Source: Gibbula magus (Eukaryota; Mollusca; Gastropoda; Trochida; Trochidae). Taken from it: a stretch of DNA of 64,000 bases. Below, one piece after another: positions 38,301 through 53,300 of the stretch; the first letter of the stretch is position 1, and each line of letters begins with the position of its first letter. The stretch spans positions 72,476,420 to 72,540,419 of the forward strand of contig OW388289.1 in the NCBI GenBank assembly GCA_936450465.1, in the 5' to 3' direction. Made by a program: the position numbers and the translations under genes. The notes below the pieces were generated by a model, which saw nothing but the letters and a program-made list of their open reading frames with translations, was not told where the DNA came from and ran no database searches.

Positions 38301-41300
38301 CTATTAATATTTGCAACACACGCTCTTAAGCTTATGCCTGTTGGGCATTAACACTTGCACTAGCCTGCATGCCAAATTTTGGCATTTAGTTGTTGCTTAT
38401 GATCACAGCAAATACCAATCTTTAACAATCATTTGAACTGACTTGCATGATTTTGTTCACTATTCTGACATGTGTTACACTAGTTTTAGAAGCATTTAGC
38501 TTATGACTCCTTAGTAATATTTGCTTTGCACAACTGACAAGTTTTACCCAAATAAACCGACATTACTTATTTAATTGTGATTCATATATTGGTTATTGTT
38601 TTAATTTTCAGGTTATACTATTGTTTATGGCATTTATTTTAATTTATTTGCCAGTGCAATGTACAAAAAAATTACCTCAAATTATTTGGTTTTTAGTGGT
38701 TAAATATTATTTCCTTTGAAAACTCTGCAATCACTTTGAAACTTTTAAAGCATTTGATTACAATTAAATTTTCATTTTCATGTATTTCTCATTATACTCA
38801 AAAACACAAAATTTCAGTTCAATGGAGTAATGGCGATTTCAGTGTGTAAAGTAAACTTGCGAAAAAGCCAGCACTGTGTCCGTCTACTTTGTCAAAATAC
38901 ATAAAACATTCAATTCATTTTAATGAATTTCAGACAGTCTTTATTTATTCTATAGTTGATTTTTTCATGAATTAAACAATTTCATAATCATTTTATCATT
39001 ATATATCTTTTATCCTTTCCCATTATATAAGTAATGGATCAAAACCGTGTCAGAGGCTTTGTTTGTGGAGTATGCCCGCGGGGGAGGGAAAGGGGGAAGG
39101 GCCGATAGGCCCGCCCCCCTTTCCCGACCCCAAGGGCATATTCCACAAACAAAGCCGAGGACCAGGTTTTGATCTTACTTATGAACCGACAGAAATTATG
39201 ATTTAGATATAATTTCAATATTTTGTCTTCACGTAGCTTCATTGGTATATACTGACGCGAATCGCTAAATACGCGGGAAGCACATCCGCACGAAACGCAC
39301 GTGCTGCATGCGCTATCTGCCTCGTGGAGTTCACATGATTGTCACTGTGTAAAATACATCATTGTTCTGTCGGCCTGTAAAGCCGGGTTGTCAAAGTCGC
39401 CAGTTTAGTAACCGGATGGTGCAGGGTTCGAAACCAGGTATTCAAAGCTTATGTTTGTGATTTGTGATTTGTCAAAAATGTGATATTTTGTGATGGTATT
39501 TATTCGAAGAAGGACTTTGAATCAAAGTATTTCAAAACGTGTATAATTCCCAATCAAAATAAATTTCCGATAGATTCTAGAGTAAGCCCCGGGCATTCCT
39601 ATAGAATGCCCCGGGCATTCTTGGAGAACGCCCGGCAAACTGACAATAGAGGTTTATCCGGTAAAAGAAGAACCTAATAGAACAATAGAGTGACGTCACT
39701 AGAGGTTTATAATTTAGTTATAAAACATTAATTTTGTGATATATATTAATCTCTTAATAATATTTCAACGTTTTAGTACAACGTACCTGCCCCATAGTGT
39801 CTCACTGCATCTTTGTTTGTTTGTTTGTCTTGTAACAATTGTTTACACTGTGTGTTGCCCTAGCTTCTTTAACTAAAGTAGTGTACGTACTGATATATAA
39901 TTATAAATGCATTAATTAGACCTTTGGTCACAATGTCAAAACTATATTTCCATTTTATTGCCATTAAATTATCATATTATATATGTTGTAATCCTTTTTG
40001 AATATTAATCTATTTGTAAATATTTATTTACAGTAATAACTTCATCTGATCATGTCAACAAATATTTCATTAAATCATTATTGTATCAATTCTCAATAGA
40101 AAGTTCTTTCATTTCAATTTAAAAACAATATCCCATATCAAGAATCCCATATCAAGACCTAAAAAGCATCAAATAGATGCTAGAATTGCAAAGATGATTA
40201 AACAACCCATTGAACTCTTTTATATTATATTAATTTTAGAACTAAAGAACACCAAACAAGAAAAATAAACTCACGAAAATATCATTTTATTTTTATCAAG
40301 ATTCTGTGCAGGACATAAAACATAGTGCCCTATTTTCAGGATTTTTTGCAAGCAGTCCTGGAGCGTCAATATGCACGGAATGTAGCGCCGGTTCCTTCTG
40401 CAGTTCTACCACAGAGACTGCGTGTGACGCTGGCAAATACAGTGCAGCAGGAGCGTCGGCTTGTATGTCTTGCGCTGACGGGTTCTACCAGACAAGCACG
40501 GGTCAGACATCTTGCACAGAATGTCCTGCTGGTAAGTTGGTGGTGTCCTTAAGTATTCTATTTTTGTATTTTCAACTATTTACTTCATCGCACCTACAAG
40601 CCATTTCACTGCATAGCTGACGAGCACAGTTTGTGTGAAATATCAATGAGAACCTAATGAGTTAGGGTAGGAAACAACTGTCCCTCAAACTTGTTAAGTT
40701 GGTGAAGTTTATGATTATGAAGATTATCTAGTCTAGATATATCCTATTTTGTTTATTTTAAACTTGTATAAACTTAATAAATGTTCCTACATTAAAGAAT
40801 TATCTTATCTTATCTTATCTTATCTTATCTTATCATCTTATCTTATCTTATCTTATCTTATCTTATCTTATCTTATCTTATCTTATCTTATCTTATCTTA
40901 TCTTATCTTATACACCTCGCCTTATGTGTAACATGGTATAGATCTTGATAAATTTGAGTATTTTCAGAATACAAATACTTGCATCATGAATCAGATTTGG
41001 TAGGATTCCAGTCAAATTTGGTTTCCTGTTGTTGACGCTGTACCATGCTATTATTAGTTCACAGAATCTATCGGGCTATTTTGCACAGAATATAATTTTG
41101 CAATGCTTTTATACCTTAGAGCCTTACAAAGCCTAACATCTTGTGTACTTATTCCTTTGCAGATGCAGATTATACATTGTAACAAATATTTGCTTTCTTG
41201 TCTCTGAAAACTTAGAGTCTTAGAAAGACTTTAACACAGCCATTGCCTTTGCAATGAACTAAAGAACATCTTGTTTTCTTGTGTGTAATGAATTACATAT

Positions 41301-44300
41301 GTTTGAGTTGTTCACTTCAATACGGACATAATAGTGCTGCAGAATTGTTCCCTCGGTAGTACTTCGATATACTTGGAAAGGGTATTAGGATCTACATCAA
41401 CATGTTCCTATTGTGGAAATAAGGAAGTTGATCATCCAAATAATTTTCATAATTAGTGTATACTTATATGCTATAATGACTATAAAACGCCTTTTGCTTC
41501 AAAACTATACATCACTATGTTATAATGACTCTCAAACAATGAAATACTCTTGTGTGTCATTCAAAGCCCAAATCCGTATACCTCACAACTACAGGTGTAA
41601 ATAAGTTACTCCACCTGGAATATAAATTCTAGGTATATATATTTACAGGTAGGCTCTTGTACGGAGAGTGTTTTATAGTACACAGACAATGACCCTGTGT
41701 GTGTTAAGCTATGTAAACTGTAATAATGAACACAGACTGTGTTGGCTTTGCTTGGCCGAACAAACACTTCAGGGACAACTTGATATGTGGACTATAATGG
41801 GGACCAAATCAATCATTCTCCGAATTAGTTTATGAATCTTGGCTTGTGACGTATTTATTAGCTCTCTTACAGGTTGTGTCTGATCTCACATTCCTGGGTC
41901 TGTTCAGGTCCGGGTATTGTTCATTGTGTTCTCAATTAAAGCACTGTTACAGAGACTTCATACACATTACATTCTTAACTCTTTGTCTGCCGGTCCAGTA
42001 ATATTCTTGCAATACCTATAATCAGTCAAACCAGGAGTATTTCGAATTTCGTTAAATGAATGTCAGGAATAGGATAGGGCATGGTAATTTAGTTAATGGG
42101 TTTGAAGAGGTTAGGAAAATCATGATACCAATTATGTGTTCATTTTTATCCGAGTGAAATGTGACAAAAAGTCGATAACAATTTTAACAAGCAAAAACAG
42201 CATCCTAGACTCTTCTGGTAAGGAACAATGACAGAGTCTCTGCATAAAGAAAATCATATACCGGTAGCATTGACCCCAAAATTCTGTCCTTGAACTATCT
42301 TGAACAAAGGATCCAATCAAATGTGAAGTTATATTTTTTAGTTAAGGCTACCACACTGACTCGCCTGTCAATTTTAAGAAAGAGAAGTGTAAAATCCATA
42401 ATATATTTATGACTCGCTAAATTGTTTCAAATGGTAGGTGCACAACTTTTTCTGATAAATTGTTATTTCAACAATCATAAAATTAAATCATTCATTATTT
42501 GTATGCTTGGAATCAGAGATTCCTTGGTATATTGTTTTTCACCTATATATTTTTGTCCCTCTGTCTGTCCATTTGTTTGAAAAACTTAAAGCTTGGTTAT
42601 AACTATTGATTGGTAAGTGATGAGCCTTTGATACTTACCTTGTGCAGCAAGTGTGATGAGACCTATCAGATAAGGTATTAATATTGATCCTGTGACCTTG
42701 ACCTTGAGACTTTTCCACAAACTTGGCCATTGCTTTTGATTAATCAGTGATAGTTAACCGAGGCATTCAAATGAGGTGTTCCTTGTGAACACTTTGAACT
42801 AACTGCATCTACAAAGTAATCTGTATCTTCTCTGAGCTTTTATTTTTTAAGGATGTTTTTTGTTATCGGGGGTTGAGGCAAAGGTTTTAGCTGGAAATAC
42901 TACAAGTGAAATGTCACAGGAAGTTTCAATACAGCAGGATATTGATGACCATGTTTTCTTGCTCTGTTTTATAACCATGTTATCCTTTAATTAATGAATT
43001 ATGATCTATTATGTTCAATAGTCAAATGTTTCTGAATGTTTCACTTATCATGTAATGTGTAATAATGTGTTGTCAGGTAACCGGTGTACAGATGTCACTC
43101 AAGCACCCGATCCTTGTGCTAAAGGCCAATACCAGGATAGTCCCGGGATGACCACATGCAAACCTGTGAGTGTTTCCTAATGACATGTCATAACTCTTAG
43201 AACCCTCCTTAAATTCAGTAATTTTGAAGTTTTTTTATAACAGTTTATCACTATCAATGTGAAATTGATCAATTAGGTTATTAAAAAAGCTCAATCTTAA
43301 TTTCATTGAACTTCATTATATGGCTCTGATGAAGGGTGTCGAAAGACCCTAGAAACGTCACATTAAAATGTGTCATTCACTAAAACAGTTGTTGTTTTGG
43401 CGGTACCTCTCCCCTTACATACTTTCTCTCTTGTACCGTCAGGTATCATTTATTTGATCCATGTCCAACAACTTATATCCGCCTTCCCCTGCAATAGCGA
43501 GGTTAGCGTCTCCCCATTGCTTCATTATAAGATTGTGTGAAATTTGATGTCAATCATATTCCCTCAATTTACAAAAGATACAACACTATTTTAAATACCA
43601 CTTTTGCAATGTATATATAAGCATGTGTCTTTTTCCTTTCAAACATTGTCCAATATATCATGAATTGTCAACTTACCTCTATTTTTCCTCTGAATTTCAT
43701 TACATTTTGTTAAATTCATGCTGTTCCAGAGCTTTAAAAGTCCTGTACATATACGTAGTATCTGTGCGTATAGACTCTGTAGCATTCAAGTACTGTTTTA
43801 TTCTCGTGCCTTGATTGTATGAGTCAAGGCTGCTATGCTTTCAAACAATGCAGCTGATTTTATCAGCCATACTATACTGCCTGCTGTAGCTGTGAAAAAG
43901 AAAAATGTGAAATGGTAATTTCTAAAGGACAAGCAGTATTACATTGTTCAAACTTTCAATTTCTACAGGAAACTAATTATTTAGAAGTTTTACCAAATCT
44001 CCTCACATAAGTTTGAAAAATCTGAGGAGAATAATGCTACTCATTAGCCTTCTCCGACATGAATGTTGCCAACTTTTCACTCCCTATTTAAAAATTTTAC
44101 AGACAAACTAAGAAATTTGAATTTGCACTTGAGCAAAATAGTTTTAATTTCCAGCTCCCAGATCTTCCTACATAAGTCTTATGTTGCTTATATGTGCCTT
44201 CTTATCATTGGTTTATACCAAAAAATTATAGTCCAATTAAATGCATTGTTATAAAATTCACTTCAGGGATCAAAACAGCCATGCCCCAATCATCAACTGA

Positions 44301-47300
44301 GTCATTCTTTGTTAACCAATTATGATATTATATACTAAAAATAAAAATTGTCAATTATAATTTGTTTTGAATTCAATTATATTTGCAGTGCCCGAATGGC
44401 TACTACAATGAAAACACAGGGCAGACTTCCTGCACAATCTGTCCGGCCGGTCACAAGTGTCCTGATGCCACTGTGGCTCCTGTCCCTTGCTCTAGTGGAG
44501 AGGTAGGTATTGTTTAGTGGCTAGCTTGTTTCACTTCAAGTTGTCTGTGGTTTGAATCCAGTAAGTTCGAGGTCACTTGGTCACATATAACAAAAAGTGC
44601 TTTTCTGCATGCAGTAAGGTTTGATGTAAATATTGTATTGAAGTTACATATATAACTAATTCCAGCCGACACATGCAGATTTAACGGCATTGCATAGCCA
44701 CAAAATTCTAAATTTCCTCCAGCAAAACAGTTAACCTCTTTTAAGTGGTTAATGAAAGTGAAAGAATTATTTTTATAACATTCAAATGCTTATTTATTCT
44801 TAATATAAGAATCTTGAGAAAAAGGTGTTAATACGACATCTAAAAAAAACTATAAGCTGTTTTCATCAACATGTATAATGTATGGTATGACATTAGTAAT
44901 TAAACAAGGTCATAATTACCTTCTGTTGAACTGAAGTTTTATCTGAAATCATTATGCTTTATACAGTGCGTGCTTATGGCGTGATGTCCTTTGTTTTCTT
45001 TTCAAGCTGTTTGTAAGATATCAAACTGCCATCTACATATAGCACTTTGTAGACTTTCATTTCAATGTTGGACTCTGCTTTACATCATGGCTCCTTGTTT
45101 CTTCACAGCAGATTTCATGTTCATTTGACTGCCTCAGATCATGATACAGCCATTTGTGACTTTTATAGACATTCAGTCAATATGGACCTGGCTTCAATGA
45201 AACTAAAAACATAAAATTGGCTTGCAATTCTAGTCATGTCACCTGCTTACGCCAAGAGTATTGTGGATCATATGAATATGGCTGATGTGTGACGTTAATG
45301 AGCTTTCTTTGGAATTTTGAGAAATAATCCTTTTGATGAGCTTTGTTATCTTTGAAGTCTCCAGGATCAGTCTGACATCCATCTCCAATCAAGTTGATTC
45401 CCTTTTGGAATTCTTGATTGTGGATCATATGAACACAGCCATTAATTGGCATTGACCATTGTAGTCAGTTTGTGCCACTTTCATCACCCCTTGAAATCGT
45501 CTTAAATTTGATTATATATTTTCAACTACTTCAGTTTGGATAATGACCTACCAAGATTTGAAATGTTGAAACAATCATGTTCTCCTGAAAAAGTCACTTT
45601 GAAGTGGATTACAGTTATTTACATTGGTATTCTATTGGGACAGTTTTCGAACGAAGGATCGACGGCATGCCAGTCCTGTCCTGCGGGTCAGGTGTGTGGA
45701 GGAACAGGGACTCCGACGTCTTGCACGGTAAGTTGGAGATTTTAATAATATGTTATATTTTTCAATAGCTGAGTTCCTTGTATACTTTGTGAAAAGCACC
45801 AAGGGATGAAATTCCAATTGTTCTTATTCGAATTTGGTTTACCTCTCTAGAGGGGGGGGGGGGGGGATGAAGAGTTCAAACTCCCCCAACTCCTCCTCTA
45901 AAAACTGATTGTTTCCTTTGTAATATAATGAATTCTGGAATGGGATTTATAAATGATTTCCTTATATAATGTTCACATCATTGGATGCCAAGTTCTCAAT
46001 AATCTATTAAATATTTATTTATTTCATATTTCTAAAAACACTTAATGGTCAAAACTTATGAAGCGATTTCTATATTGTTGCACAACATTTCTCCACTAGC
46101 TGTAATGTAATTGCCTTATTTAAAAAAAACCAATGATAATGTGTTATGTTAGTGTCTTTACACTGACTGTAAGAAATGAACACCTGAATTCCCAAACAAG
46201 TCCAGGGACTATCAATAATAGACGAGAAGTAAATCATGTTTCACGTCAGTAGTATCAATGGAATGAGCCTAGGAGTCATTTATTCCATGCAATGAACAAT
46301 AATGATTTAGTATTACTTGTAATTGTCAATTGCTTAATTATGATTGAGACAACACTACCAATATTCTTTCTTGTTCATAATTTCAAAACCTTGAGGATCA
46401 TACAGTTGTTTGATGCTATTTGCTTTCTACACAAGTACATTTGTATCATGCCTAGTAGCCTGACTGTAAAGCACTGGCAATGGCCTCCAATAGGTTAACG
46501 TCCGGCTATGTTCTATTCCCACTAACCGTACCCTTTTTGTTCATATCTAATATCGTTAGAAGCAGTTGCAGCTTGTTCCCAAGCAATCATCCTTTGTCAT
46601 TTTCTCAACTCCATGGGGATCATAAAACTTGTTGATATCATTTGTTTTCTTATGATAAGTTTTTATCATGCAGAATTTCATAGTAGGTATCAGAGAATAT
46701 CAGAATAGCAGGTGAAAGATTGTTATTTTGTTTAGGCTATGATCGTTTTTCATAATTTCGACTCCTTGAGCATCATACAACCTTTTGATTCTTTTATCAC
46801 TATAGTGCATTTGCATCATGTCTAATATGATAAGTAGCAAAGAAGCAGCTAGTAATTCCAAGGCAAGTTATTCCTCCTTTATTATTATCTCAACCCCCTG
46901 GGGAACATACAGCTATTGTCTTGATAGTGACAAGCTAGCACGGATGCTTGTAAATAGTTAAAGTGTTACTTACTTACCACAGACAATAGCAGTCGTAGCA
47001 AGGTGTAAGCAAGTAAGCCCTTGTGCTTTATTCCTGTCAGTCTTGTGCTGTAAAGCATTAAGCAGTCAGTAGACAGTTTCAAACAAAGATTTGAATAATG
47101 CTCATGAATACGTATATGTTGTCACCTATTCTTGTCGTAGACATCACAATGAATAATGAAGGTTTTGTAAGCAAAAGCAAATCCCTGATGTCCTGATTGG
47201 GGACAAATAAGAAAGATAACTGGTTTGTTTAACAGTATTCAAAGCCTGTTTCATTATCCATTATGCATCTGAAGATTCTTTTTTCAATTTGTGAAAGTTA

Positions 47301-50300
47301 ATTACCAAGGCCTTTTTATGTTGTTTTTTTATCAATTACCATCAATCAAGTTGGTCCATTCAAATTACTCGCCTCTAATGGCTGCAATATTGCCTTCAAA
47401 GCAGTGTTAAACAATAACTCACTTCCAAGTTGTTACCCAGAATCGTGTTTTCTTATGTAATGAACTTCTAAAATGTACCTAAAAGACTCACTCCTTCACT
47501 GTATTCAAAATATGGCCTAACTTTTTGCAAGCTTTTAAGCACTTTTACTAACTTACCCTACCGGGGATGTAGCTCAGCTGGTAGAGCGTCTGCTCGTCAC
47601 CCGGTAGGTTGGGATTCGATTATTATTAATTTTATTATAATTGATTTGATATCATCTTCTTCCCCCACAGTCTGGAGAGTATGTTGGTGCCTCTGGGTGT
47701 GAGGACTGTCCGGCTGGGTCAGCCTGCCCCTCACCCATCACTGGCCCCCAGGCCTGTCCCACAGGAACCTACCAGGATAACACTAAACAGACCAGCTGTA
47801 AGACCTGCCCCCAGGGTCAGTCCTGTATAGACGTCTCACAGGTCCCCATCGACTGTGATGCAGGCTTCTTCAGTGGGGCCGGGGAGGGGACATGTGCTGT
47901 GAGTATGACAAAGATTGAATAGAGTTTAAAAAGTAATCATTTAAGTTTCATCAAGCAATAATTATATTCCAGAACTTAGTGAAATCCAGCAACACAGTAT
48001 CCTCAGTTGTCCTGATGACAGCAGTTGTTAACTTTCTTTGTACGCAATTCTCTAAATGGACAACTACTGTCATCTCAATATTTATATTGTAAACCTTGTA
48101 AAACCATCCTTGCAGTAGCTTCAGTTGTTCTAATGAAGACATCAGCTGTCAACTTTTCATGTACATAATTCCCTAAGGAACAACTACTGTCATCCAAATA
48201 CTTATATTCCAAAACCTAGTGATATGGGTCCACACAGTACCAATGGTTGTTCATCATCTGTCCACTGTTCATGTTGCAGAGTGGCAACAATGCCCAAGTG
48301 GTGTTAATTAAACAATAACTCACTCACTCACTCATGTTACAGAGATGTCCAGACGGTTACTACAGTGATGCAGCAGCAGGATTCTGCAGTCCTTGTCCCT
48401 CGGGACAAGCGTGTTTTGATGGAACCAACTTCCACTCCCCACAAGACTGTAATGCTGGGACATTCAGCAAGCTGGCCAAATCCACCTGTGAAGCCTGCGA
48501 AGCAGGTCAGTGTTTTGTTCAGTTTCTGGGGATCATATAACACGTACAGGTGCTGCTAGGTGCAAAATTCTTCTTTTCAAGCATGGGTAGAGGGAAATTT
48601 CTCAGTATTGAGAAGACCTCAAGCCATGTTGATTTTGTAGTTTGGAACAGTTGAGTGAAGTGAGCGGCCACAATAACATTAGTGAGTCTAAACTTTTGAA
48701 AGGAAGTATATTTGATCTTAAAATTCACTTTGGTGTTTTGAATTATCTTTTTATGAGCAAGTTACATACACATTCCTTATACAGTACATCATTCCATAAT
48801 CATTTTAACAAATATTTTTTTAAATATTGTTGTTTCTTAGATACTGATTGGGGACAGTACTTGAGTGCTTTTCAATTTGATGGTGTGGTCATTGTTCTTG
48901 AAGATGTGTTCCAATAATAAATCAATCATGTTATTTTGTGTTCCAGGAGCATACAGCAGCACTGCAGCTGGCTCCTGCTCCCTATGTCCTGCTGGCAAGT
49001 TCTGCAGTGATCCTGCCCTAACCCCGCAGGACTGTGCTACAGGTCACTACAGTCTACAGGGCAAGGTAGTGAAGTTATTTTATTTTATTTTCATCCATTT
49101 GATTTTTTCTTGCCGCTAATGGCTGCAATATTGCCCAAGTGGCGTTAAACAATAACTCACTCATTCACTCCATCTGACTTGAACCTTGAAGTTGTCAAAA
49201 AATCCATTCTGATATGTGTTATGTCAAAGGTGTTCTGGGTCTTTATTCTCAAAATGTTTGTAGCCTTACAAACCTCTTAAGCCAATTCTTAACACATGGG
49301 TTACAATCAAAGTTAAGAATTCTTAAGGCTTAAGTTAAGAATAAGGGCCCTGGTTTGAAAACGGATCTTAATCTAATTCCTACTAATCTCTTACTGTTTT
49401 TTCTTCTGCAGGTTGAGAGCTGTACAATTTGTCCGGCTGGTCACGAGTGTCCGACATTGTCCGATCCCCCAGTGATGTGTGACCTTGGCAAGTATGCACC
49501 CCAAGGTCAGACAGCATGCATTGATTGCCCAGCAGGACAGTCCTGTCTCAATCCGGCAGAGACCCCCATCAACTGTGAGACGGGCTACTACAGTCCTACA
49601 GTGAGTATTGCTTTCGTTGGATATATGTTGTGTTTAAAAATCTGTGTTACTGATAGCTATTCTGTTTCAATTGTTTATGATGAAAGTTCAATATATTGTT
49701 CAAACCAAACCTGCCATCTGAGTTGTTATCCTTCTGCAATAATCACATCTGAGGAATCTAGCTCCTCATCTTTGTTGAGCATAAATGTTAATCAAACAGT
49801 TAAACCATCAATACGTCTTTGTCTTTGCTTTGAAATATTTATCATAATTATGCACTTCTTGCCATCTGATTGGTCACTTGACTATCAACCAAAAAGGGTA
49901 TTGACTTCACTCAGAGTCTGACCAAAAACATATTGACTAGAGTTACTAAAAAAAGAATTGGAACTGTTATCATTACATCATGCTGCTATTCTTATGACAT
50001 CATTTGTTCGTATATGTATAGTCTTGAACAATCAAAACAAGATCCGTGTTGACAACACAAATTTTTTTAAACAATTAAATGAAAATCTAAAAGTGCAACA
50101 ATGGTGGCACACAGCCCAAGGTAAGTGGGGATAAGTTCGACCATGAACATTTCATGAAAATATTTGGAAAGTTTTAGGGTCGAATTTATGGAAAAATTAT
50201 GGTTACATCTAGATTTTTTTTGCGCCGTACAAGGTAAAGGTAAAGTATTTCACCATACAAGTAAAGGTAAAGTATTGCGTCACCGTACCACTGAAGCAGG

Positions 50301-53300
50301 CTGGTCTCACTGTTGTATTCTCTCCTCAGGGCACCAGCACTTGCTTGTACTGTCCTGCAGGCAAGAACTGCGACCATACCCAGGACTCCCTGACTGACTG
50401 TCTGACAGGAGAGTACAGCCCCGGAGGGAGCACCTGCCAGCAGTGCCCTGCAGGATCCATGTGCCCCATACCCAGCATTAATCCAGTAGCCTGCAGGAAG
50501 GGATACTATGCACTTGCTGGATCTACGTCTTGTACAGTGTGTCCTGCTGGCAGCCGGTGTCTAACTACAGTGTAAGATTTGTTTGGAGACTGCTTGACTT
50601 TTTCTTATGAAATTTGTAGCATATTTGCGCAGGATGTCTTAAAGGTTCTTCAGAAAAGAGAGAGAGGGAGTGTTACTTTTGGTTTAAGTAATTGCTTATC
50701 ATATGGTTGGATGTTAGGTTTTTAAGAGTAACTTATTGATATCCCAGCAGGTAGTATTAATGCAGGGAGAAAGCCTGCAATGCCATTGTAACTTTGCAAT
50801 GTGGTTGAGCCTTAGAGCTTTGTCTTGGAGAAGTGAACCATTATTGATTCTGCCATGAATTTCAATTTGGCTTTGCACTGGAATACATTTGGATTAAAGT
50901 TCTATGTGCTGTGTAAAATGATAATTTTGTAATAATTGATGTTAAATAATTTATGTTAAGCTAGCTTTCAAACTATCACAGGTTTTACCACAATTTATAG
51001 TTACATTAATGTTGAGAACTTTCTTCCTTCAATGTAGCTGTGAAGAAAAACTTTATTCTTGAAAAAATAATTTGAAGGCCTAAACAACAGTAAACAAGAA
51101 CTCCCAATACATTTTCTGTTTCAATACCCAATGCCTGAATACAATGCTCAAGCTCTAACACTGAATCCTGCCCTTACAGGAACAGCCCAGTGCAGTGTGG
51201 TGGAGGGGAGTACAGTCTGACTGCAGCCTCATCCTGCACCACCTGTCCTGCAGGATACGCCTGTGCTCCAGGAACAGGCACCCCAATAGCCTGTGCAGCC
51301 GGCACCTTCTCAACAGGAGGCCAGGAAGCCTGCCAGGGGTGCCCTGTAGGGTCAGCCTGTCCATCAACTACAACAGGCTCCAACCAGTATGCTTGCCCAT
51401 CAGGTGGGTAATGGAGGATGATGAAGATGAGATTATCAGAGATAAGAGACAAGATTAGTTCTTAGTTCTGGAATAATTGTCTCTTATTTTCTATTTTACA
51501 GATTGAGTTTGTTTGACTAAAATTTTGCCAAAAAGCGAAATAAATTTCATTGAATAATTAAATAAAGGAATGAGTTTGTTGAAATGGTAGAAAAAGTTTA
51601 TAATTTGAGAGGCTCACTTAATTCATTGTGTGATTATGAAGAAAGTATGTCACATGTAGTCCTTTTCTCCAAGGAACATGCTGTTTGACCTGGAACTCAT
51701 TATGGTAATGATGTACAGAACTTGTAACATTTGTTTACAGGAACCTACTCTCTGGGCAATCAATCAAGCTGCACCATCTGCACAGCCGGCTACTTCTGTC
51801 CCAGTACGAGCGTGGACACCTCCACCCAGTGCACTGCAGGTTTCTATGCCGTCAGTGGCTCTGCTGCATGTTACCCATGTGAGGCAGGCTGGCAGTGTCC
51901 CACAACCGATGCAACTACAAGAGCTAGATGTCAAGCAGGATACTACTCTGTAGGCAATGCAACAGCTTGTACAGAGTGCCCAGTCGGTAAAGCGTGTCCT
52001 GCTACAGACTCAGACCAGTTCATTGACTGTGAACCTGGATCCTACTCCATTGGGAAGCAGACGGCCTGTACTACATGTCCTGCAGGCTATGAGTGTCCTG
52101 ACCCAACAACTGCTACTGAGACCAAGTGTCAAGATGGAACATACAGCGAGGGAGGTAGAGACGCTTGTGTAGTTTGTGACCCTGGGTATATGTGTCCCAC
52201 CATCTATGCTGATTATGTAATTGCCTGTGCCCCGGGAACTTACTCACTGATCAAGGCAACAGAGTGTATTGCATGTCCTGCTGGGGAGGAGTGTCCATCA
52301 ACAACAGTGGCAGGATCAGCCTGTGCGAATGGGTACTACAGTCTTGGGAGCCAGCCCTCCTGTACTCTATGTCCAGCTGGCTATCAGTGTTCCGATGCTG
52401 CTGTCAAACCTGTTATATGTCCTGAGGGAGAGTACAGTCCTGAGAAATCCATGACCTGTTCCGTTTGTAATGCAGGTTATGCATGTCTTGAGGGGAGTAC
52501 GCAGGCAGATCCTCCAAGTGCTAAATGTAAACTTGGTTATTATTGCGATGATGGTAAAATTGAAAAACCTTGTCCAAAGGGTAAATATGGAGATGCTTTT
52601 GGATTCACTGCTGAGATAGACTGTAAAAATTGTCCTCAAGGTTATTACTGCCCAGAAGGCACTGGGGGCTTACCAACATCAAGCCTTCTCTGTCCAAAAG
52701 GTCATTACTGTGGAGAATCAACTGGAGATTACAAAGAACATCCATGTCCAGCTGGTACATTCTACAATGACCTTGGTGCTGTTCAAACTTCAGAATGTGC
52801 AACCTGTCCAGAAGGAAGATTCTGTCCTGAAGGAACCACAGATCCATTTTTTGATGCTAATGTCTGTCCAAGAGGTTCTTACTGCCCATCAGGAACTGGA
52901 ACACCGAATAATTGCGCAGCAGGAAAGTACACAGCAGAGACTGGGTCAACAGGTTCGGAGTTTTGCAGAAGTTGTCCAGCTGGTCACTACTGTACATCTG
53001 GCACTCCAACTCCTACACAATGCGAACCAGGAACCTTCAACCCTGATAAAGAGCAAGGTTTGGCTGATGCTTGCAAGCCCTGCACATCAGGTGAGGCCTG
53101 TACAGAGTTTGCTCTGACTACACCAAACAGCCGATGTTCCCCTGGATACTATTGTCCAGGAGGTAACTTCAGAGCCAACCAATCTGAGTATGCCTGTCCT
53201 GCTGGTACCTTCACTGACTTCAACAACCTGACATCTATCGATCAGTGCAGTACCTGCCCCGAGACTGTAGCTTGTCTCATCGGAACAGGTGGAGTACAGA

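Noticed and set aside
47563..47620. Functional tRNA gene
   Set aside because: Good A and B boxes, but the anticodon arm does not pair and the 3' acceptor strand is missing.
49601..49921. Open frame continuing 107 codons past exon 18
   Set aside because: Lacks Cys modules, follows a strong GTGAGT donor, and exon 19 continues the pattern.
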